Source of the DNA: Magnetovibrio blakemorei
Lineage (GTDB): Bacteria; Pseudomonadota; Alphaproteobacteria; Rhodospirillales; Magnetovibrionaceae
Assembly: GCF_001746755.1 (NCBI RefSeq)
Contig: NZ_MCGG01000017.1
Coordinates: forward strand, 109,600 to 173,599
Length of the DNA stretch: 64,000 nt
Reading direction: 5' to 3'
Part shown: positions 43,631 to 53,781 of the stretch, piece after piece
How the letters are laid out: every line of letters begins with the position of its first letter
How positions within the stretch are numbered: the first letter of the stretch is position 1
Translations under genes and position numbers: made by a program
Notes under the pieces: generated by a model
Databases searched by the model: none
Seen by the model: the letters and a program-made list of their open reading frames with translations, nothing else
What the model was told of the DNA's origin: nothing

Positions 43631-44362
43631 TTAGCCGCCCCCGCGCATTTGTTGGGTGATCTGCAGGATTTCGGCCCCATGCACCTTGGCATAGGCCTCC
43701 AGCGCGCTGCGCCCGCCAGCCGTAAACACCGCCACCGCCGCCAACAGTTTTTTCAGCTGTTCGGCGCTGGTGGCGTCAAAGTGCGCGTAGGCCCCGCCGC
43801 TGAGCTTGGCGATGTGGCGAAAAGCGCGCTCCGCCGTACCGTCCTGGCCTTCGTGAAAGACGAACACCGGAACCCCTATCAGTCCAAGCTCCCCGGCGAC
43901 CTGTCCCACCGCATCGACGTTTTCTTCAAAGCAGTCGCCGACGTAGACAACCGCGCGCACCCCAGAAAGGGTCGCTTCATTGCGCGCATGCTTGAGGACC
44001 TTTTCCACCTGGGTCTGCCCAGCCAGACAAAACACCGACGACATCAAGCGCTGGATATCTTGGGCCCGACTCAGCCAGCCCGACACCTTAAACTCACCAA
44101 AGCCGCGAAAAAACGCCAATTGCACCGCCAACCCGCCAATATCTTGAACGGCTTCGAACATGGTGCCTTGAATGCGCGCCGCCATGTCCCAGCTGTGTTC
44201 ACGCGACGCGGTGGCGTCCATGGCAAACATCAACCGTCCCCCATTCCCACCTTGGGCCCCACCTTGAAAAGGCACAGGCTGGGTGTTGAGCTTATCCAAA
44301 AACGCATCAACGGCCGACGGCGAAGAAGAGTTTGACGGTAGGTTATCGGTATCGTCTGTCAT
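43631..44362 (-). CDS. von Willebrand A (VWA) domain protein
   Basis: A 243-residue cytoplasmic protein. The VWA-type fold begins RLMFAMDATAS, whose DxTxS resembles the MIDAS metal site; VKFFRGFGEF-type strand, GVRAVVYVGDCFEE and IGVPVFVFHEG follow. A 40-residue Ser/Pro-rich N-terminus precedes it. VWA proteins bind partners through the metal site. It is coupled to the J-domain gene (two-base gap), so the pair may act together. Function unknown. Confidence 0.8.
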   Translation of the reverse strand: MTDDTDNLPSNSSSPSAVDAFLDKLNTQPVPFQGGAQGGNGGRLMFAMDATASREHSWDMAARIQGTMFEAVQDIGGLAVQLAFFRGFGEFKVSGWLSRAQDIQRLMSSVFCLAGQTQVEKVLKHARNEATLSGVRAVVYVGDCFEENVDAVGQVAGELGLIGVPVFVFHEGQDGTAERAFRHIAKLSGGAYAHFDATSAEQLKKLLAAVAVFTAGGRSALEAYAKVHGAEILQITQQMRGGG

Positions 44363-44390
44363 GGTTTCCTAGGTGTCCTCACATGGCGAC

Positions 44391-45017
44391 CTAACTGGCC
44401 GCCACAGCACCGCCGGCGCCGATCATCAGACCGCCGGCCCCCCGGTGCAGGTTTTTCACCGCGCGCCTGGACCGAAACAGGCTGCGTGCCTTGGCCGCCA
44501 TGGCCGCATAACCCGCCAAAACGATGAACAACGTAACACTCACCACCAGCGCGGCGCTCACCAGACCGCCGACGCCCAGCAAGGACAAGTCCATAAACGC
44601 GGGCAAAAAGGCGACGTAAAAAACCATCGCCTTGGGGTTGCCCAGCGTCAAGCTCAGACCGGACAAAAAACGCCGTCCCGAATGGCGCATTGGGCCGCGT
44701 TCCGGTGCGGGAACCAAATCCGTCTCGACGTCCCTGGCGGCGCGCCACATCTGCACGCCCAGATACACCAAGTATAAGCCCCCTGCAATTTTCAACAGAC
44801 CGAAAGCGGCGACATATTGGCTGGCGAGGACGCTGAGTCCCAACGCCGCCAACACCAGATAAAACAAATCGCCGACGATGATGCCGAAGATGAAGACCAA
44901 GGTCGGACGAAAGCCCAAAGCCAGAGCGCGCGCGACGATCGCAAACACGCCGGGACCGGGCGTGACGCCCAATACGAAGATGGCAACGGCCAACGCAGCC
45001 GCGCTTTCAATGCTCAT
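44391..45017 (-). CDS. LysE/RhtB-family exporter
   Basis: A 208-residue membrane protein with six spans; LGVTPGPGVFAIVARAL and GLYLVYLGVQMWR match RhtB/LysE exporters. It ends 28 bases before the VWA gene start on the same strand, so it may be in the same operon. The exported compound is unknown. Confidence 0.87.
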   Translation of the reverse strand: MSIESAAALAVAIFVLGVTPGPGVFAIVARALALGFRPTLVFIFGIIVGDLFYLVLAALGLSVLASQYVAAFGLLKIAGGLYLVYLGVQMWRAARDVETDLVPAPERGPMRHSGRRFLSGLSLTLGNPKAMVFYVAFLPAFMDLSLLGVGGLVSAALVVSVTLFIVLAGYAAMAAKARSLFRSRRAVKNLHRGAGGLMIGAGGAVAAS

Positions 45018-45062
45018 GACGACAGGTTCCTCATATCAGTTTAATCGCTCAAAAAAGTGGGG

Positions 45063-45260
45063 CTACTCAGTCTGTTTTTGCGCCTGTTTTTGCAAGAAAA
45101 GCTGATGGTGCTCCGAGCCTTCACGCAGCATCTTGGCACGGCACTCTGGGCAGCGCTCGTCTTGACAGCGCACGCCGTCTCGATGCGGGGTTGTTTTACC
45201 GCATTTAGGGCACACACACTGCCCACCGTCACCCATTTGATGTTTTCGATGCTCTGCCAT
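45063..45260 (-). CDS. Small zinc-ribbon-like protein
   Basis: A 65-residue protein with CVCPKCGK and CQDERCPECRAKM: a CxxC near residue 18 and a second Cys cluster 14 residues later, enough to hold one zinc or Fe-S site. Charged, Gln/His-rich termini. Start at 45260 (MAEHRKHQ). It lies 45 bases upstream of the LysE gene. No precise family name can be given. Confidence 0.6.
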   Translation of the reverse strand: MAEHRKHQMGDGGQCVCPKCGKTTPHRDGVRCQDERCPECRAKMLREGSEHHQLFLQKQAQKQTE

Positions 45261-45360
45261 AAGCCGATCTCCATCCAAGCAAAAGGCTGACCATGAGTCT
45301 AGCACGCCCAGGCGATATATCCACGCGCGAATGCCAAGACCAACGAGGCGCAGATGGCGT

Positions 45361-46149
45361 TTAGGAAAGATTGATCGCTTCCACCAAAGCGCGGACTTCT
45401 TGGCGTGCGGCGATGTGCGACATGCTCAGCGCGCTTTCGCCGGAGACCTCTGCCACATCCATGAGGGTGAGGCCTTGATGGAACAGTTCGCGGAAAATCA
45501 CCCGCTCAGAAAAGCCCGCCACGGTGCGAAAGCCGATGCGCTTGGCCAGATCCGCCAGCAGGCGCTCAATCTCGCGCTTGTTGATTGAATCCGTGTGCCC
45601 CATGCGGTTGCGCATGACGATCCAATCGGCGGCTTTGCGCCCCCGTTTGGCGCGGATCATGCGCTGCTGCCACACCAGTTCGGCGTAATGGCTGGGGTTT
45701 TTGATGGTCATCGTGCCCGGATCGATTTTCGCCAAAACGTCCAAATCAATAAAACTGTCGTTCATCGGCGTGATCAAGGTATCAGCAAACGAATGGGCCA
45801 ACCTGGACATAGGCGTATCGGACCCCGGCGTGTCGGCGATGATCACATCGGCGTTGTTGCTGGCGTCTTCAAACACCCCGGCCAACAACTCCTCAATCCC
45901 CTCAGCATCTCCGCCGCCGTCTTCGGCGCGCAGGGTGAGAAGCTCAGGTATAGGCAAATCAAGACTATGCTTTTTCATATGCAATTGACGGTTTTCAAAA
46001 TATCGACTGATGGTGCCTTGGCGGGCATCCAAATCGACCACCGTCACGCGCAACCCCTGGCGCAACAAACTGACGGCCAAATGCATGACCGTGGTGGACT
46101 TGCCACTGCCGCCCTTTTCATTGCCGATGATGATCACATGCGTTCTCAT
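45361..46149 (-). CDS. mipZ: Division plane positioning ATPase MipZ
   Basis: A 262-residue ParA-type ATPase: deviant Walker [37 protein letters not shown] and [12 protein letters not shown] are specific to MipZ. It forms a gradient from the poles and blocks FtsZ at non-central sites in alphaproteobacteria lacking MinCD. The start at 46149 ([10 protein letters not shown]) is preferred over one three codons earlier. It is monocistronic in this window. Confidence 0.95.
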   Translation of the reverse strand: MRTHVIIIGNEKGGSGKSTTVMHLAVSLLRQGLRVTVVDLDARQGTISRYFENRQLHMKKHSLDLPIPELLTLRAEDGGGDAEGIEELLAGVFEDASNNADVIIADTPGSDTPMSRLAHSFADTLITPMNDSFIDLDVLAKIDPGTMTIKNPSHYAELVWQQRMIRAKRGRKAADWIVMRNRMGHTDSINKREIERLLADLAKRIGFRTVAGFSERVIFRELFHQGLTLMDVAEVSGESALSMSHIAARQEVRALVEAINLS

Positions 46150-46292
46150 GGGCCGCACTCTAGGGCCGCATCAAGAGAATGAAAAGCACCGAATGAGGCC
46201 CGTTTGCAAATTGCACCCAACCAATAACGCCCGAACAAGTCATACCCTTAACCCCGAGAATCGGATAAAAGAAAGGGATGGGAGATTTAACG

Positions 46293-47354
46293 ATGACACG
46301 GCAGAGACGGATAAAGGCAGGGTTGCGGGTCTTGGCGGTGACGGCGGGTCTGCTGGGACTGGCCATGCCAACGATGGCGCAAAACGCCGGGCCGGGCGGT
46401 GGAGAAAAAATCATCGATTTTCGGGAAACCATGCGCGCCTTGGTGCAAAACATCAGCGCCTATGCGCGCAGCCTCAAGCCCGGTTTTATCGTGATTGCCG
46501 AGCACGGTCTTGATTTGGTCACCAAGCCCGACTTCCAAGACAATACCTTGCTGTTTCCCGCGCGCACGTTCGCCCGCTCTCTCGATGGCGTGTTAGAGCC
46601 CGAATTGTTCCCAAGACTCACGCCGCCAAGCGGCAAAGAGGCCGCCAAGGAAGCCCCTGCGCTCAGCGCGGCACGCGCGGTCTTGTCCACCAACGTCGAG
46701 ACCGCCAAGAGCCTTGGCTTGACAATTTTAGACCTCGAGTTTGCGACCAAGCCCCAAGACATTGACCGCGCCTATGCTCAGGCGAGCGCAAAAAAGTATC
46801 TCCCTTTTGTCGCCGACACACCCATCTTGGGACGGATACCGCTTTACCCCAAGCTTGCCTATAACGCCAACCCCAAGTCCTTAGACGACTTGAAACAGGC
46901 GACGAATTATATCTACATCGCCAATGCCCAAGGGTTTGGTTCGACCAACGACTTCATTCAGGCGCTGAGTTACACGAACCACGACATCGTTATCACCAAC
47001 GTGTTTCATGGCCGCAACCCCTTGACCAAGTTGGATGTAGAGCGTTTGAAATACAAAAAGCTGGGGGCCCGTCGCTTGGTCTTGGCTGAAGTCGATGTGT
47101 CCACGGTGGCGACCTATAACTTCTTGTGGCAACCGGGCTGGCGCATGGAAGACCCGGCGTTTGTCAACGTCCCGCTACGGGACGATCCCGACCGCTACCG
47201 CATCACATATTGGGATCCGGCATGGCATTCATTGCTGTACGGCGGTACGGCGTCGTACCTTTATGGCGTGATGGATTTGGGATTTGACGGCGTGGTGCTC
47301 AAAGGCGTCAATGGCTGGCGGTACTTTGAAAGCGGCGGCGAAGAAAACCAATAG
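46293..47354 (+). CDS. GH114-like secreted protein (TM1410 family)
   Basis: A 353-residue protein with a signal peptide (core ending PTMAQ). The mature protein is a TIM-barrel of the GH114/DUF297 type: PGFIVIAEHGLDLV, ARRLVLAEVDVSTVATYNFLW, PGWRMEDPAFVN, RITYWDPAWHSLLYG and LDLGFDGVVLKGVNGWRYFE. Characterised relatives cleave galactosaminogalactan-type polymers; bacterial ones are mostly uncharacterised. The ATG at 46293 fits the signal peptide; the upstream ATG at 46278 is possible. Confidence 0.82.
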   Translation: MTRQRRIKAGLRVLAVTAGLLGLAMPTMAQNAGPGGGEKIIDFRETMRALVQNISAYARSLKPGFIVIAEHGLDLVTKPDFQDNTLLFPARTFARSLDGVLEPELFPRLTPPSGKEAAKEAPALSAARAVLSTNVETAKSLGLTILDLEFATKPQDIDRAYAQASAKKYLPFVADTPILGRIPLYPKLAYNANPKSLDDLKQATNYIYIANAQGFGSTNDFIQALSYTNHDIVITNVFHGRNPLTKLDVERLKYKKLGARRLVLAEVDVSTVATYNFLWQPGWRMEDPAFVNVPLRDDPDRYRITYWDPAWHSLLYGGTASYLYGVMDLGFDGVVLKGVNGWRYFESGGEENQ

Positions 47355-47365
47355 GTATTGGACCG

Positions 47366-47743
47366 TTACAGGCCCAACTCGGTACGCTTCACGCGGGTGA
47401 GCTTAGCCGCAATCAGCGCATGTGCATCTTCAATGTAAGAGCAAATTTCCGTTTCACTGAGCGCAGTTTGGTCTTGAATCTGCACCCACTTGGCGCGCGC
47501 CAGATAGGGTGCCGGAATGATTCCCTTTTGCTCACACAAAATGGAATAGCTGAGATCGCTACATTTGAAGCTGATTTTGTCGCCCGAATCGGTGGCCGCA
47601 TCATCGCCCGCAGGTTTTCCCCACGTGGAGCAAATCGCAAAAATCTTGCCGCCAACCTTCCATACCGACGAACCGCCCCATTGCACCACGTGGGTGACGG
47701 AGCGTAACGACGCGCAGAAGGCATCAAATTGAGCCCGGTTCAA
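47366..47743 (-). CDS. MmcQ/YjbR-family protein
   Basis: A 125-residue protein with the family pattern VVQWGGSSVWKVGGKIFAI, ISFKCSDLSYSILCEQKGIIPAPYLA, and ALSETEICSYIEDAHALIAAKL. MmcQ/YjbR proteins have a CyaY-like fold and bind DNA in vitro. It starts at a TTG (47743) with AAGG nine bases before, and follows the small gene upstream by 21 bases. Confidence 0.86.
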   Translation of the reverse strand: MNRAQFDAFCASLRSVTHVVQWGGSSVWKVGGKIFAICSTWGKPAGDDAATDSGDKISFKCSDLSYSILCEQKGIIPAPYLARAKWVQIQDQTALSETEICSYIEDAHALIAAKLTRVKRTELGL

Positions 47744-47764
47744 CGCTGCTGGCCTTGCTGCCGA

Positions 47765-47995
47765 CTAAAGTGCAGACAGCATCACCGTTTCAATCACAAA
47801 ACCATCTTCAGGCCGAAACCGCTTGGCGATTTTGGTCCGGGCTTCGGCTTCGGTGCGCGCGACAACGTCTTGCGTATGGACATCGGCCCAGTGATCTTCA
47901 TAAAAATTGTGGCTCTGATTTTCCTTCACCAGGGCACGCACAACCTTGTTGTAGAATTTCACCAAAAAAACTTGGCCTATGCTGGGATTCAACAT
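47765..47995 (-). CDS. Small hypothetical protein
   Basis: A 76-residue protein beginning MLNPSIGQVFLVKFYNKVVR, with an aromatic/charged middle (NFYEDHWADVHTQDVV) and EAEARTKIAKRF near the end. A GGGGG ribosome-binding site precedes the ATG. It looks cytoplasmic and forms a pair with the YjbR-type gene. Family not recognised. Confidence 0.58.
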   Translation of the reverse strand: MLNPSIGQVFLVKFYNKVVRALVKENQSHNFYEDHWADVHTQDVVARTEAEARTKIAKRFRPEDGFVIETVMLSAL

Positions 47996-48309
47996 CCCGT
48001 TCCCCCTTCATGTTGAACATCATATGTCTTGATGTTCAGACTAACGATTCAATCGCGAACGTTCCCCACTCACAATAAGGAAGTCCCGATCCCATAACGT
48101 GCCCAATAGCTTGGTCACAAATCGTTAACAAAGCTTTGTCGCAAGTCAATTCATTTGTAAGAACTTTATGAATTTAAGTAACCGACGTGTTGCTCTGCAG
48201 ATACACTTTCCCCCTAAAAGCACACTTTGATGAAATCAGATGAGTTCACAGACCTAACTACAATCGTGTCCCTTGTAGATGTAGATAATTTCACATCAGG
48301 ACTGACATC
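47996..48309. other. Intergenic region without a gene
   Basis: 314 bases between divergent genes, AT-rich. It must contain the promoters of the two flanking units. I see no tRNA, terminator or clear operator in it. Confidence 0.6.
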
Positions 48310-48798
48310 ATGATCAATATTGAACAATTTAGAACACGCGTCGTGCAGCCCGTGCTGCAGACTTTGGCGGGCTGGAACGCCCAGATGAACTCCCTTGCAG
48401 CCGAAAACCTATTGGTGGGCACGGCTGTGCAAGAAAGCCGCCTCACGTATTTGGCGCAAGTCGGCGGCGGACCGGCCTTGGGCGTTATGCAAATTGAGCC
48501 CAATACCCACGACGACGTCTGGACCAACTATTTGGCCTATCGCACCGACTTGGCCCAGGTGGTGGAAACATTTTCGGCCGGGGACGGTCACACGGCGCAA
48601 CAACTGCCGTGGAATTTGGCCTACAGCGTCGCCATGTCCCGACTTGTATATTGGCGCCAACCCGCCCCCCTGCCAACGGACGGCACCGACATAGAGGCCC
48701 TTGGGGCGTTTTGGAAAACCCATTACAACACCCCAGGCGGCGCCGGAACAGCCGCCGAATGGGTGGCGAATTATCAAAAATATGTCACTTCACCTTAA
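48310..48798 (+). CDS. Lysozyme-like (transglycosylase fold) protein without signal peptide
   Basis: A 162-residue protein. LVGTAVQESRLTYLAQVGGGPALGVMQIEP gives the catalytic Glu (in AVQES) and the GxMQI motif of lytic transglycosylases and phage lysozymes. The length suits a single catalytic domain. It has no export signal, so it may be released by lysis, by another pathway, or be a phage-derived endolysin. AGGA precedes the ATG. Phage neighbours are absent. Confidence 0.72.
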   Translation: MINIEQFRTRVVQPVLQTLAGWNAQMNSLAAENLLVGTAVQESRLTYLAQVGGGPALGVMQIEPNTHDDVWTNYLAYRTDLAQVVETFSAGDGHTAQQLPWNLAYSVAMSRLVYWRQPAPLPTDGTDIEALGAFWKTHYNTPGGAGTAAEWVANYQKYVTSP

Positions 48799-48878
48799 GG
48801 TTAAGCGCAAACGGAAATGGAATTTTCGCGCTCTTTGCGTATGATGGACAAAACGCCATCCTCTCGAAGCGAGTTCCC

Positions 48879-49235
48879 ATGGAAAGTCACACCTATCACA
48901 TCGGCGATATCATTTTTCAAGAAGGCGACCACGGCGATTGCGCTTATTTGATCAAGTCCGGCCAAGTCAAAATCACCAAAATCGCCCGCGATGACCAACC
49001 GCGCACCATCGCAACGTTAAATGCGGGCAATATCCTTGGGGAAATGGCGCTCATTGACAACGAACCCCGCGCAGCTTCGGCGGTGGTCCTACAAGACACC
49101 GAAGTGCTGATCATTTCAAATGAAGAATTTCAAAAGCGTCTTGACGGTTCGGACCCCGTCATCGGCCTTCTGATGCAAACCTTCACCAACCGCCTGCGCC
49201 AGCAAGCGCAGCAGCTTGTGCGCATGATGTCATAA
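48879..49235 (+). CDS. Cyclic nucleotide-binding domain protein
   Basis: A 118-residue stand-alone CNB domain: GDIIFQEGDHGDCAYLIKSGQVKI, ILGEMALIDNEPRAASAVV with the phosphate-binding cassette, and a C-terminal helix. There is no DNA-binding or enzymatic domain. The family senses cAMP/cGMP or acts as a protein-interaction module. The ATG at 48879 is the first that fits the domain; a longer open frame from 48609 overlaps the previous gene. Confidence 0.87.
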   Translation: MESHTYHIGDIIFQEGDHGDCAYLIKSGQVKITKIARDDQPRTIATLNAGNILGEMALIDNEPRAASAVVLQDTEVLIISNEEFQKRLDGSDPVIGLLMQTFTNRLRQQAQQLVRMMS

Positions 49236-49266
49236 GCCCCGCCCCCTTTGATTGATGACATAAAGA

Positions 49267-49300
49267 AAACCCCCGGCTCCGTATTCGGAACCGGGGGTTT
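49267..49300. terminator. Bidirectional terminator between CNB gene and tRNA-Lys
   Basis: AAACCCCCGG and CCGGGGGTTT form a long stem, with TCCG/CGGA inside and a TATT loop. It can end the CNB gene (plus) and tRNA-Lys (minus). Confidence 0.88.
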
Positions 49301-49304
49301 AAAA

Positions 49305-49380
49305 TGGTGGGCACAGCAGGATTCGAACCTGCGGCCGTTCGATTAAAAGTCGAATGCTCTACCAACTGAGCTATGTGCCC
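49305..49380 (-). tRNA. tRNA-Lys (anticodon TTT)
   Basis: Read on the minus strand, GGGCACA pairs with TGTGCCC (acceptor), the D arm GCTCAGTTGGTAGAGC is standard, the anticodon stem TTCGA/TCGAA encloses CTTTTAA with anticodon TTT, and the T arm has GGTTCGAATCC. CCA is encoded. Seventy-six bases. Confidence 0.98.
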
Positions 49381-49510
49381 GCATGTCACACAATAACGAT
49401 GTGTGCGGGGCGGAACTTAAGGTGCGGCGGCGTCCCGGTCAACCCCTCCTAATACAAAAATAAACAACAATGCAAAGTTAGCAGTCTAAAATGGCGCAAC
49501 AGTTTGATTT

Positions 49511-50047
49511 TTAAGATTTTTTAATCTTGAAACGCTCGTCCAGGCGGGCCGCGACCTGATGGGAAACGAAATGACGGACATCCCCACCGAGACGGCCAAT
49601 TTCCTTGACGAAACGACTGGAAATAAATTGATTCTTGTCCGAGGCCATCAAAAAGACCGTTTCCAATTCACGACAGAGGTGTGAGTTCATCCCCGCCATT
49701 TGAAATTCATACTCAAAGTCCGATACCGCGCGCAGACCGCGCACGATGACGCTTGCCCCAGCCTCAACCACAAAATCGACCAGCAAGTTGTCAAAGGGAA
49801 TAACTTCGACATTGACGCCCGCGCAGGTTTTGGCCGTGAGCAATTCCGCTTTGACCATTTCGACGCGTTCATCAAGGGTGAACAAAGGCTCCTTGCCGGC
49901 ATTGACGGCCACTGCAACGATCAACCTGTCAACCACACGGGTGGCCCGGCAAATGATGTCCATGTGCCCATTGGTGGGCGGATCAAAGGTGCCGGGATAA
50001 ACACCTGTGCGAAATTTCGTTTCAGGCGAAACAATATCAGAGGACAT
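49511..50047 (-). CDS. coaD: Pantetheine-phosphate adenylyltransferase
   Basis: A 178-residue CoaD catalysing the fourth step of coenzyme A synthesis. TGVYPGTFDPPTNGH is the nucleotidyl-transferase start, and SDFEYEFQMAGMN and FISSRFVKEIGRLGG the substrate loops. It follows gyrA by 17 bases on the same strand, so it may be co-transcribed. No strong ribosome-binding site is visible before ATG 50047. Confidence 0.95.
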   Translation of the reverse strand: MSSDIVSPETKFRTGVYPGTFDPPTNGHMDIICRATRVVDRLIVAVAVNAGKEPLFTLDERVEMVKAELLTAKTCAGVNVEVIPFDNLLVDFVVEAGASVIVRGLRAVSDFEYEFQMAGMNSHLCRELETVFLMASDKNQFISSRFVKEIGRLGGDVRHFVSHQVAARLDERFKIKKS

Positions 50048-50064
50048 AATGGGGGAGGTCTCCG

Positions 50065-52938
50065 CTACGTGTTATCATTTTCGTCATCTGCAGCTCCGCC
50101 ATCAGCTTCCGCCTCGACCTCAGCATCAACTTCTTGGGCGTCAACTTCGGCACCAGCCTCAGCGTCCGTTGCGTCTGTTACAGGTGCTTCATCCATATCA
50201 TCGGCATCTGTATCATCTTCCACATCGGTCAGACGGGTGACGGACACCACGTGTTCGGAAGCGGCGGTCTTAAACAAGGTAACGCCTTGAGTGTTGCGCC
50301 CGGCGATGCGAATGTCCACCACCGTGGTTCGAATCAGTTGCCCGCCGTCTGACACCATCACCAGCTGATCTTCGGCTTCCACCGGGAATGAGGCGACAAC
50401 CTGGCCATTGCGGGCGTTGGTTTCGATGTTGGTGATGCCCTGACCGCCACGCCCGGCGATGCGGTATTCATAGGCCGAGGTGCGTTTGCCAAAGCCGTTT
50501 TCGGTGATGGTGAGGATAAAGTCTTCCATCCCTTCCATTTCGGCGAAGCGCTCTTCGGTGAGGCCCAACTGGGTGGGATCGGTGATCAGGTCGTCATCGC
50601 TTTCGCCTTCCGCGCCCGCCGCCCGGCGACGCGCGCTTTGTACCTTCAGGTACAGGTCCCGTTCGTCCGTATCAAAATCAATGTGGCGCAAGATGGACAT
50701 GGTGACGACTTCGTCGCCCTTGGCCAGTCTCATACCGCGCACACCCGTAGACGCCCGGCTGGCGAACACGCGCACGCCCTTTTCGTTCCCTTCCGCGTCC
50801 TTTTTGGACACCGGGAAGCGAATGCATTTGCCGTTTTTGGCAGCCAGCAGCACGTCATCACCTTCCGTACAGACCTGCACGCCAACCAGGCGATCACCGT
50901 CGTCCAATTTCATGGCGATTTTGCCATTGGTCATGACGTTGGTGAAATCCGACAAGGAATTGCGCCGCACCCCGCCAGACGCGGTGGCGAACATCACGAA
51001 CATGGTGTTCCAGGTGCTTTCGTCTTCAGGCAACGGCATCATGGTGGAAATGGTTTCCCCCTTGTCCAAGGGGAAGATGTTCACCATCGCTTGACCGCGC
51101 GCCGTAGGCCCGCCCAACGGCAGCTTGTAAACTTTGAGCTTGTAGACGATGCCGGTGGAAGAGAAGAACAGCACCGGCGTGTGGGTATTGACCACAAAAA
51201 CCTGACTGACAAAGTCTTCGTCGCGCATCGACATGCCGGATCGGCCCTTGCCGCCCCGGCGCTGGGCACGGTACGTCGACAACGGCACGCGCTTGATGTA
51301 GCCCGTGTTGGTCACCGTCACGACCATGTCTTCGCGCTGGATCAAGTCTTCGATGTCGTGTTCGAATTCGGCTTCTTCCAAGGATGTGCGTCTGGGCGTG
51401 GCGAATTGCGTGCGCATTTCTTCCAGTTCTTCGCGCAAAATCGTATAGAGCTTTTCGCGGGACCCCAAAATGGCCAAAAGCTCTTTGATTTCATCGCCCA
51501 AGGCACGCAAATCATCGGCAATTTTGTCGCGTTCCAGGCCCGTCAAACGGTGCAAACGCAATTCCAGAATGCCGCGCGCCTGAATTTCAGACAGCTTGTA
51601 ATTGCCGTTTTCGTCAACCAAGCGGCCCGGTTCGTCGATCAGTTCGATGAGCGGGATAACGTCACCCGCAGGCCACGCGCGCTCCATCAATTGTTCCCGC
51701 GCCACTTGCGGATTGGGGGCCTTGCGGATCAGCGCGATGACTTCGTCAATGTTGGCGACCGCAATGGCCAAGCCGACCAACAAATGGGCCTTGTCCCGCG
51801 CTTTGCCGAGCAAATAAATGGTGCGACGGCGAATGACTTCCTCGCGAAACGTCACAAACGCTTGAAGAATTTCCTTCAAATTCATCAACATCGGACGCCC
51901 ACCGTTGAGCGCCAACATATTGACGCCAAACGACGTTTGCAGCGGGGTGTGCTTGAACAATTGGTTCAGCACCACTTCAGCCATGGCGTCGCGCTTGATT
52001 TCAACCACCACCCGCACACCGTGACGGTCCGATTCGTCGCGAATGTCGGAAATGCCTTCGATGCGCTTGTCGCGCACGCATTCAGCCATGGTGGCAACCA
52101 TGCGCGCCTTGTTCACCTGATAGGGCACTTCGGTGATGATGATGGCTTCACGGCCCTTGGCGCGTTCTTCAATTTCCGTACGCCCGCGCATAATCACCGA
52201 GCCGCGCCCGGTGTGAAATGCCGAGTTCACGCCTTGCTTGCCCATAATCAAGCCGCCGGTGGGGAAATCGGGCGCTTTGACGTATTCCATCAAGCCTTCG
52301 ATGGTGATGAAAGGATCGTCGATCACCGCCATACAGCCGTCAAGCACTTCGCCCAAGTTGTGCGGCGGAATGTTCGTCGCCATACCCACCGCGATACCGC
52401 CCGCGCCGTTCACCAGCAAATTGGGAAAGCGCGCCGGAAGCACGGTCGGTTCACGCTGGGTGTCGTCGTAGTTGGATTGAAAATCGACGGTGTCCTTGTC
52501 GATGTCGTCGATCAGTGCATGCGCCGATTTGGCCATACGCGCTTCGGTGTAACGCATAGCCGCTGCACGATCACCGTCCATGGAGCCAAAGTTGCCCTGG
52601 CCGTCAATCAAAGGCAGGCGCAAGGAGAAATCTTGCGCCATACGCACCATCGCGTCGTAAATCGCGCTGTCGCCGTGGGGGTGATATTTACCCATGACGT
52701 CACCAACGATGCGCGCCGATTTGCGGTACGGCTTGTTGGAGTCATAGCCGTTCTCGTTCATGGCATGCACGATGCGTCGGTGAACCGGTTTCAAACCATC
52801 GCGCACGTCGGGCAAAGCCCGGCTGACGATCACGCTCATGGCGTAATCGAGATAGGAGCTTTTCATCTCCTCTTCGATGGCGATGGTTTCGAATCCTTCA
52901 GCAGGAGAAGGAGGCGGCGCAGACGATTCGGAGGTCAA
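50065..52938 (-). CDS. gyrA: DNA gyrase subunit A
   Basis: A 957-residue Gyr[30 protein letters not shown], the active-site Tyr in [10 protein letters not shown], and six C-terminal beta-propeller blades starting at the GyrA box QRRGGKG (near residue 553), which separates GyrA from ParC. The last 60 residues are strongly acidic. With GyrB it introduces negative supercoils. The start is TTG at 52938, with GGGA upstream; it gives the usual N-terminus. Confidence 0.97.
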   Translation of the reverse strand: MTSESSAPPPSPAEGFETIAIEEEMKSSYLDYAMSVIVSRALPDVRDGLKPVHRRIVHAMNENGYDSNKPYRKSARIVGDVMGKYHPHGDSAIYDAMVRMAQDFSLRLPLIDGQGNFGSMDGDRAAAMRYTEARMAKSAHALIDDIDKDTVDFQSNYDDTQREPTVLPARFPNLLVNGAGGIAVGMATNIPPHNLGEVLDGCMAVIDDPFITIEGLMEYVKAPDFPTGGLIMGKQGVNSAFHTGRGSVIMRGRTEIEERAKGREAIIITEVPYQVNKARMVATMAECVRDKRIEGISDIRDESDRHGVRVVVEIKRDAMAEVVLNQLFKHTPLQTSFGVNMLALNGGRPMLMNLKEILQAFVTFREEVIRRRTIYLLGKARDKAHLLVGLAIAVANIDEVIALIRKAPNPQVAREQLMERAWPAGDVIPLIELIDEPGRLVDENGNYKLSEIQARGILELRLHRLTGLERDKIADDLRALGDEIKELLAILGSREKLYTILREELEEMRTQFATPRRTSLEEAEFEHDIEDLIQREDMVVTVTNTGYIKRVPLSTYRAQRRGGKGRSGMSMRDEDFVSQVFVVNTHTPVLFFSSTGIVYKLKVYKLPLGGPTARGQAMVNIFPLDKGETISTMMPLPEDESTWNTMFVMFATASGGVRRNSLSDFTNVMTNGKIAMKLDDGDRLVGVQVCTEGDDVLLAAKNGKCIRFPVSKKDAEGNEKGVRVFASRASTGVRGMRLAKGDEVVTMSILRHIDFDTDERDLYLKVQSARRRAAGAEGESDDDLITDPTQLGLTEERFAEMEGMEDFILTITENGFGKRTSAYEYRIAGRGGQGITNIETNARNGQVVASFPVEAEDQLVMVSDGGQLIRTTVVDIRIAGRNTQGVTLFKTAASEHVVSVTRLTDVEDDTDADDMDEAPVTDATDAEAGAEVDAQEVDAEVEAEADGGAADDENDNT

Positions 52939-53113
52939 ATGATTTTCCCAGCAAATTCAATATGTTAACCAAGATCAAAAGCGGCCAAATCTGACCGCCT
53001 CCTGACCCCTGAAATCTAGCAGTTTGAGGGGGGGAAAACAACCTTATGACGCCTGATTTTAAAGCTTATTTCCGCGCCCGGTTCATAGGGAGAATTGCTG
53101 AGGTTCTGCGACG

Positions 53114-53143
53114 AAAAAGCGCGCAATTTTGGAAATTGCGCGC
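53114..53143 (-). terminator. Rho-independent terminator after ssb
   Basis: GCGCGCAATTT and AAATTGCGCGC pair perfectly (11 bp, loop TGG); on the minus strand a T-run follows. It lies 41 bases past the ssb stop. Confidence 0.92.
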
Positions 53144-53184
53144 CTCGCATAGTGTCTTGGACAGAGCTGGTAGCCTGTTGTCGG

Positions 53185-53694
53185 CTAGAACGGAATTTCA
53201 TCGTCCAGATCGGAGCCTGGAGCCGGACCGGAGCCACCGCCGAAGCTGTCGTTGCCGCCGCCGTAGCCACCACCGGAACCACCGCCAAAGCTATCGTCTC
53301 CGCCGCCCTGACCACCGCCTTGGCCGCCCCCAGACGTCCCACCGGGACCGTCCAGCATGGTCATGGCGCAGTTAAAGCCCTGCAACACCACTTCGGTAGA
53401 GTACTTGTCGTGGCCGTCTTTATCCGTCCACTTGCGGGTTTGCAATTGACCTTCGATATAAACCTTGGAGCCCTTGCGCAGGTATTTTTCGGCGATATTG
53501 GCCAGACCATCGCTGAAGATGACCACACGGTGCCATTCGGTCTTTTCCTTGCGCTCTCCGGAGTTTCGGTCTTTCCAGCTTTCAGACGTCGCGATGCTCA
53601 TGTTCACGATTTTTTTGTTGTCTTGAGAAAAACGCACTTCCGGGTCGCGACCGAGGTTGCCAACCAAAATAACCTTATTCACACTGCCTGCCAT
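53185..53694 (-). CDS. ssb: Single-stranded DNA-binding protein
   Basis: A 169-residue SSB: N-terminal OB fold (about 1-115; [51 protein letters not shown]), a long Gly-rich linker, and the acidic tip ending LDDEIPF that recruits repair proteins. No LexA box is recognisable upstream. Monocistronic, with its own terminator. Confidence 0.97.
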   Translation of the reverse strand: MAGSVNKVILVGNLGRDPEVRFSQDNKKIVNMSIATSESWKDRNSGERKEKTEWHRVVIFSDGLANIAEKYLRKGSKVYIEGQLQTRKWTDKDGHDKYSTEVVLQGFNCAMTMLDGPGGTSGGGQGGGQGGGDDSFGGGSGGGYGGGNDSFGGGSGPAPGSDLDDEIPF

Positions 53695-53781
53695 GAGGTC
53701 CCCGCTGCCTTTAAAAATCGATCAAAAAATCACTGAGAATCACTGATCCAAACCTTACACGCAAAGCACAGCAGACCGCCA

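Noticed and set aside
50638..52968. A 776-codon open frame on the plus strand opposite gyrA
   Set aside because: Antisense shadow of gyrA in a GC-rich codon pattern; it is His/Arg/Gln-rich with no recognisable domain and no ribosome-binding site.
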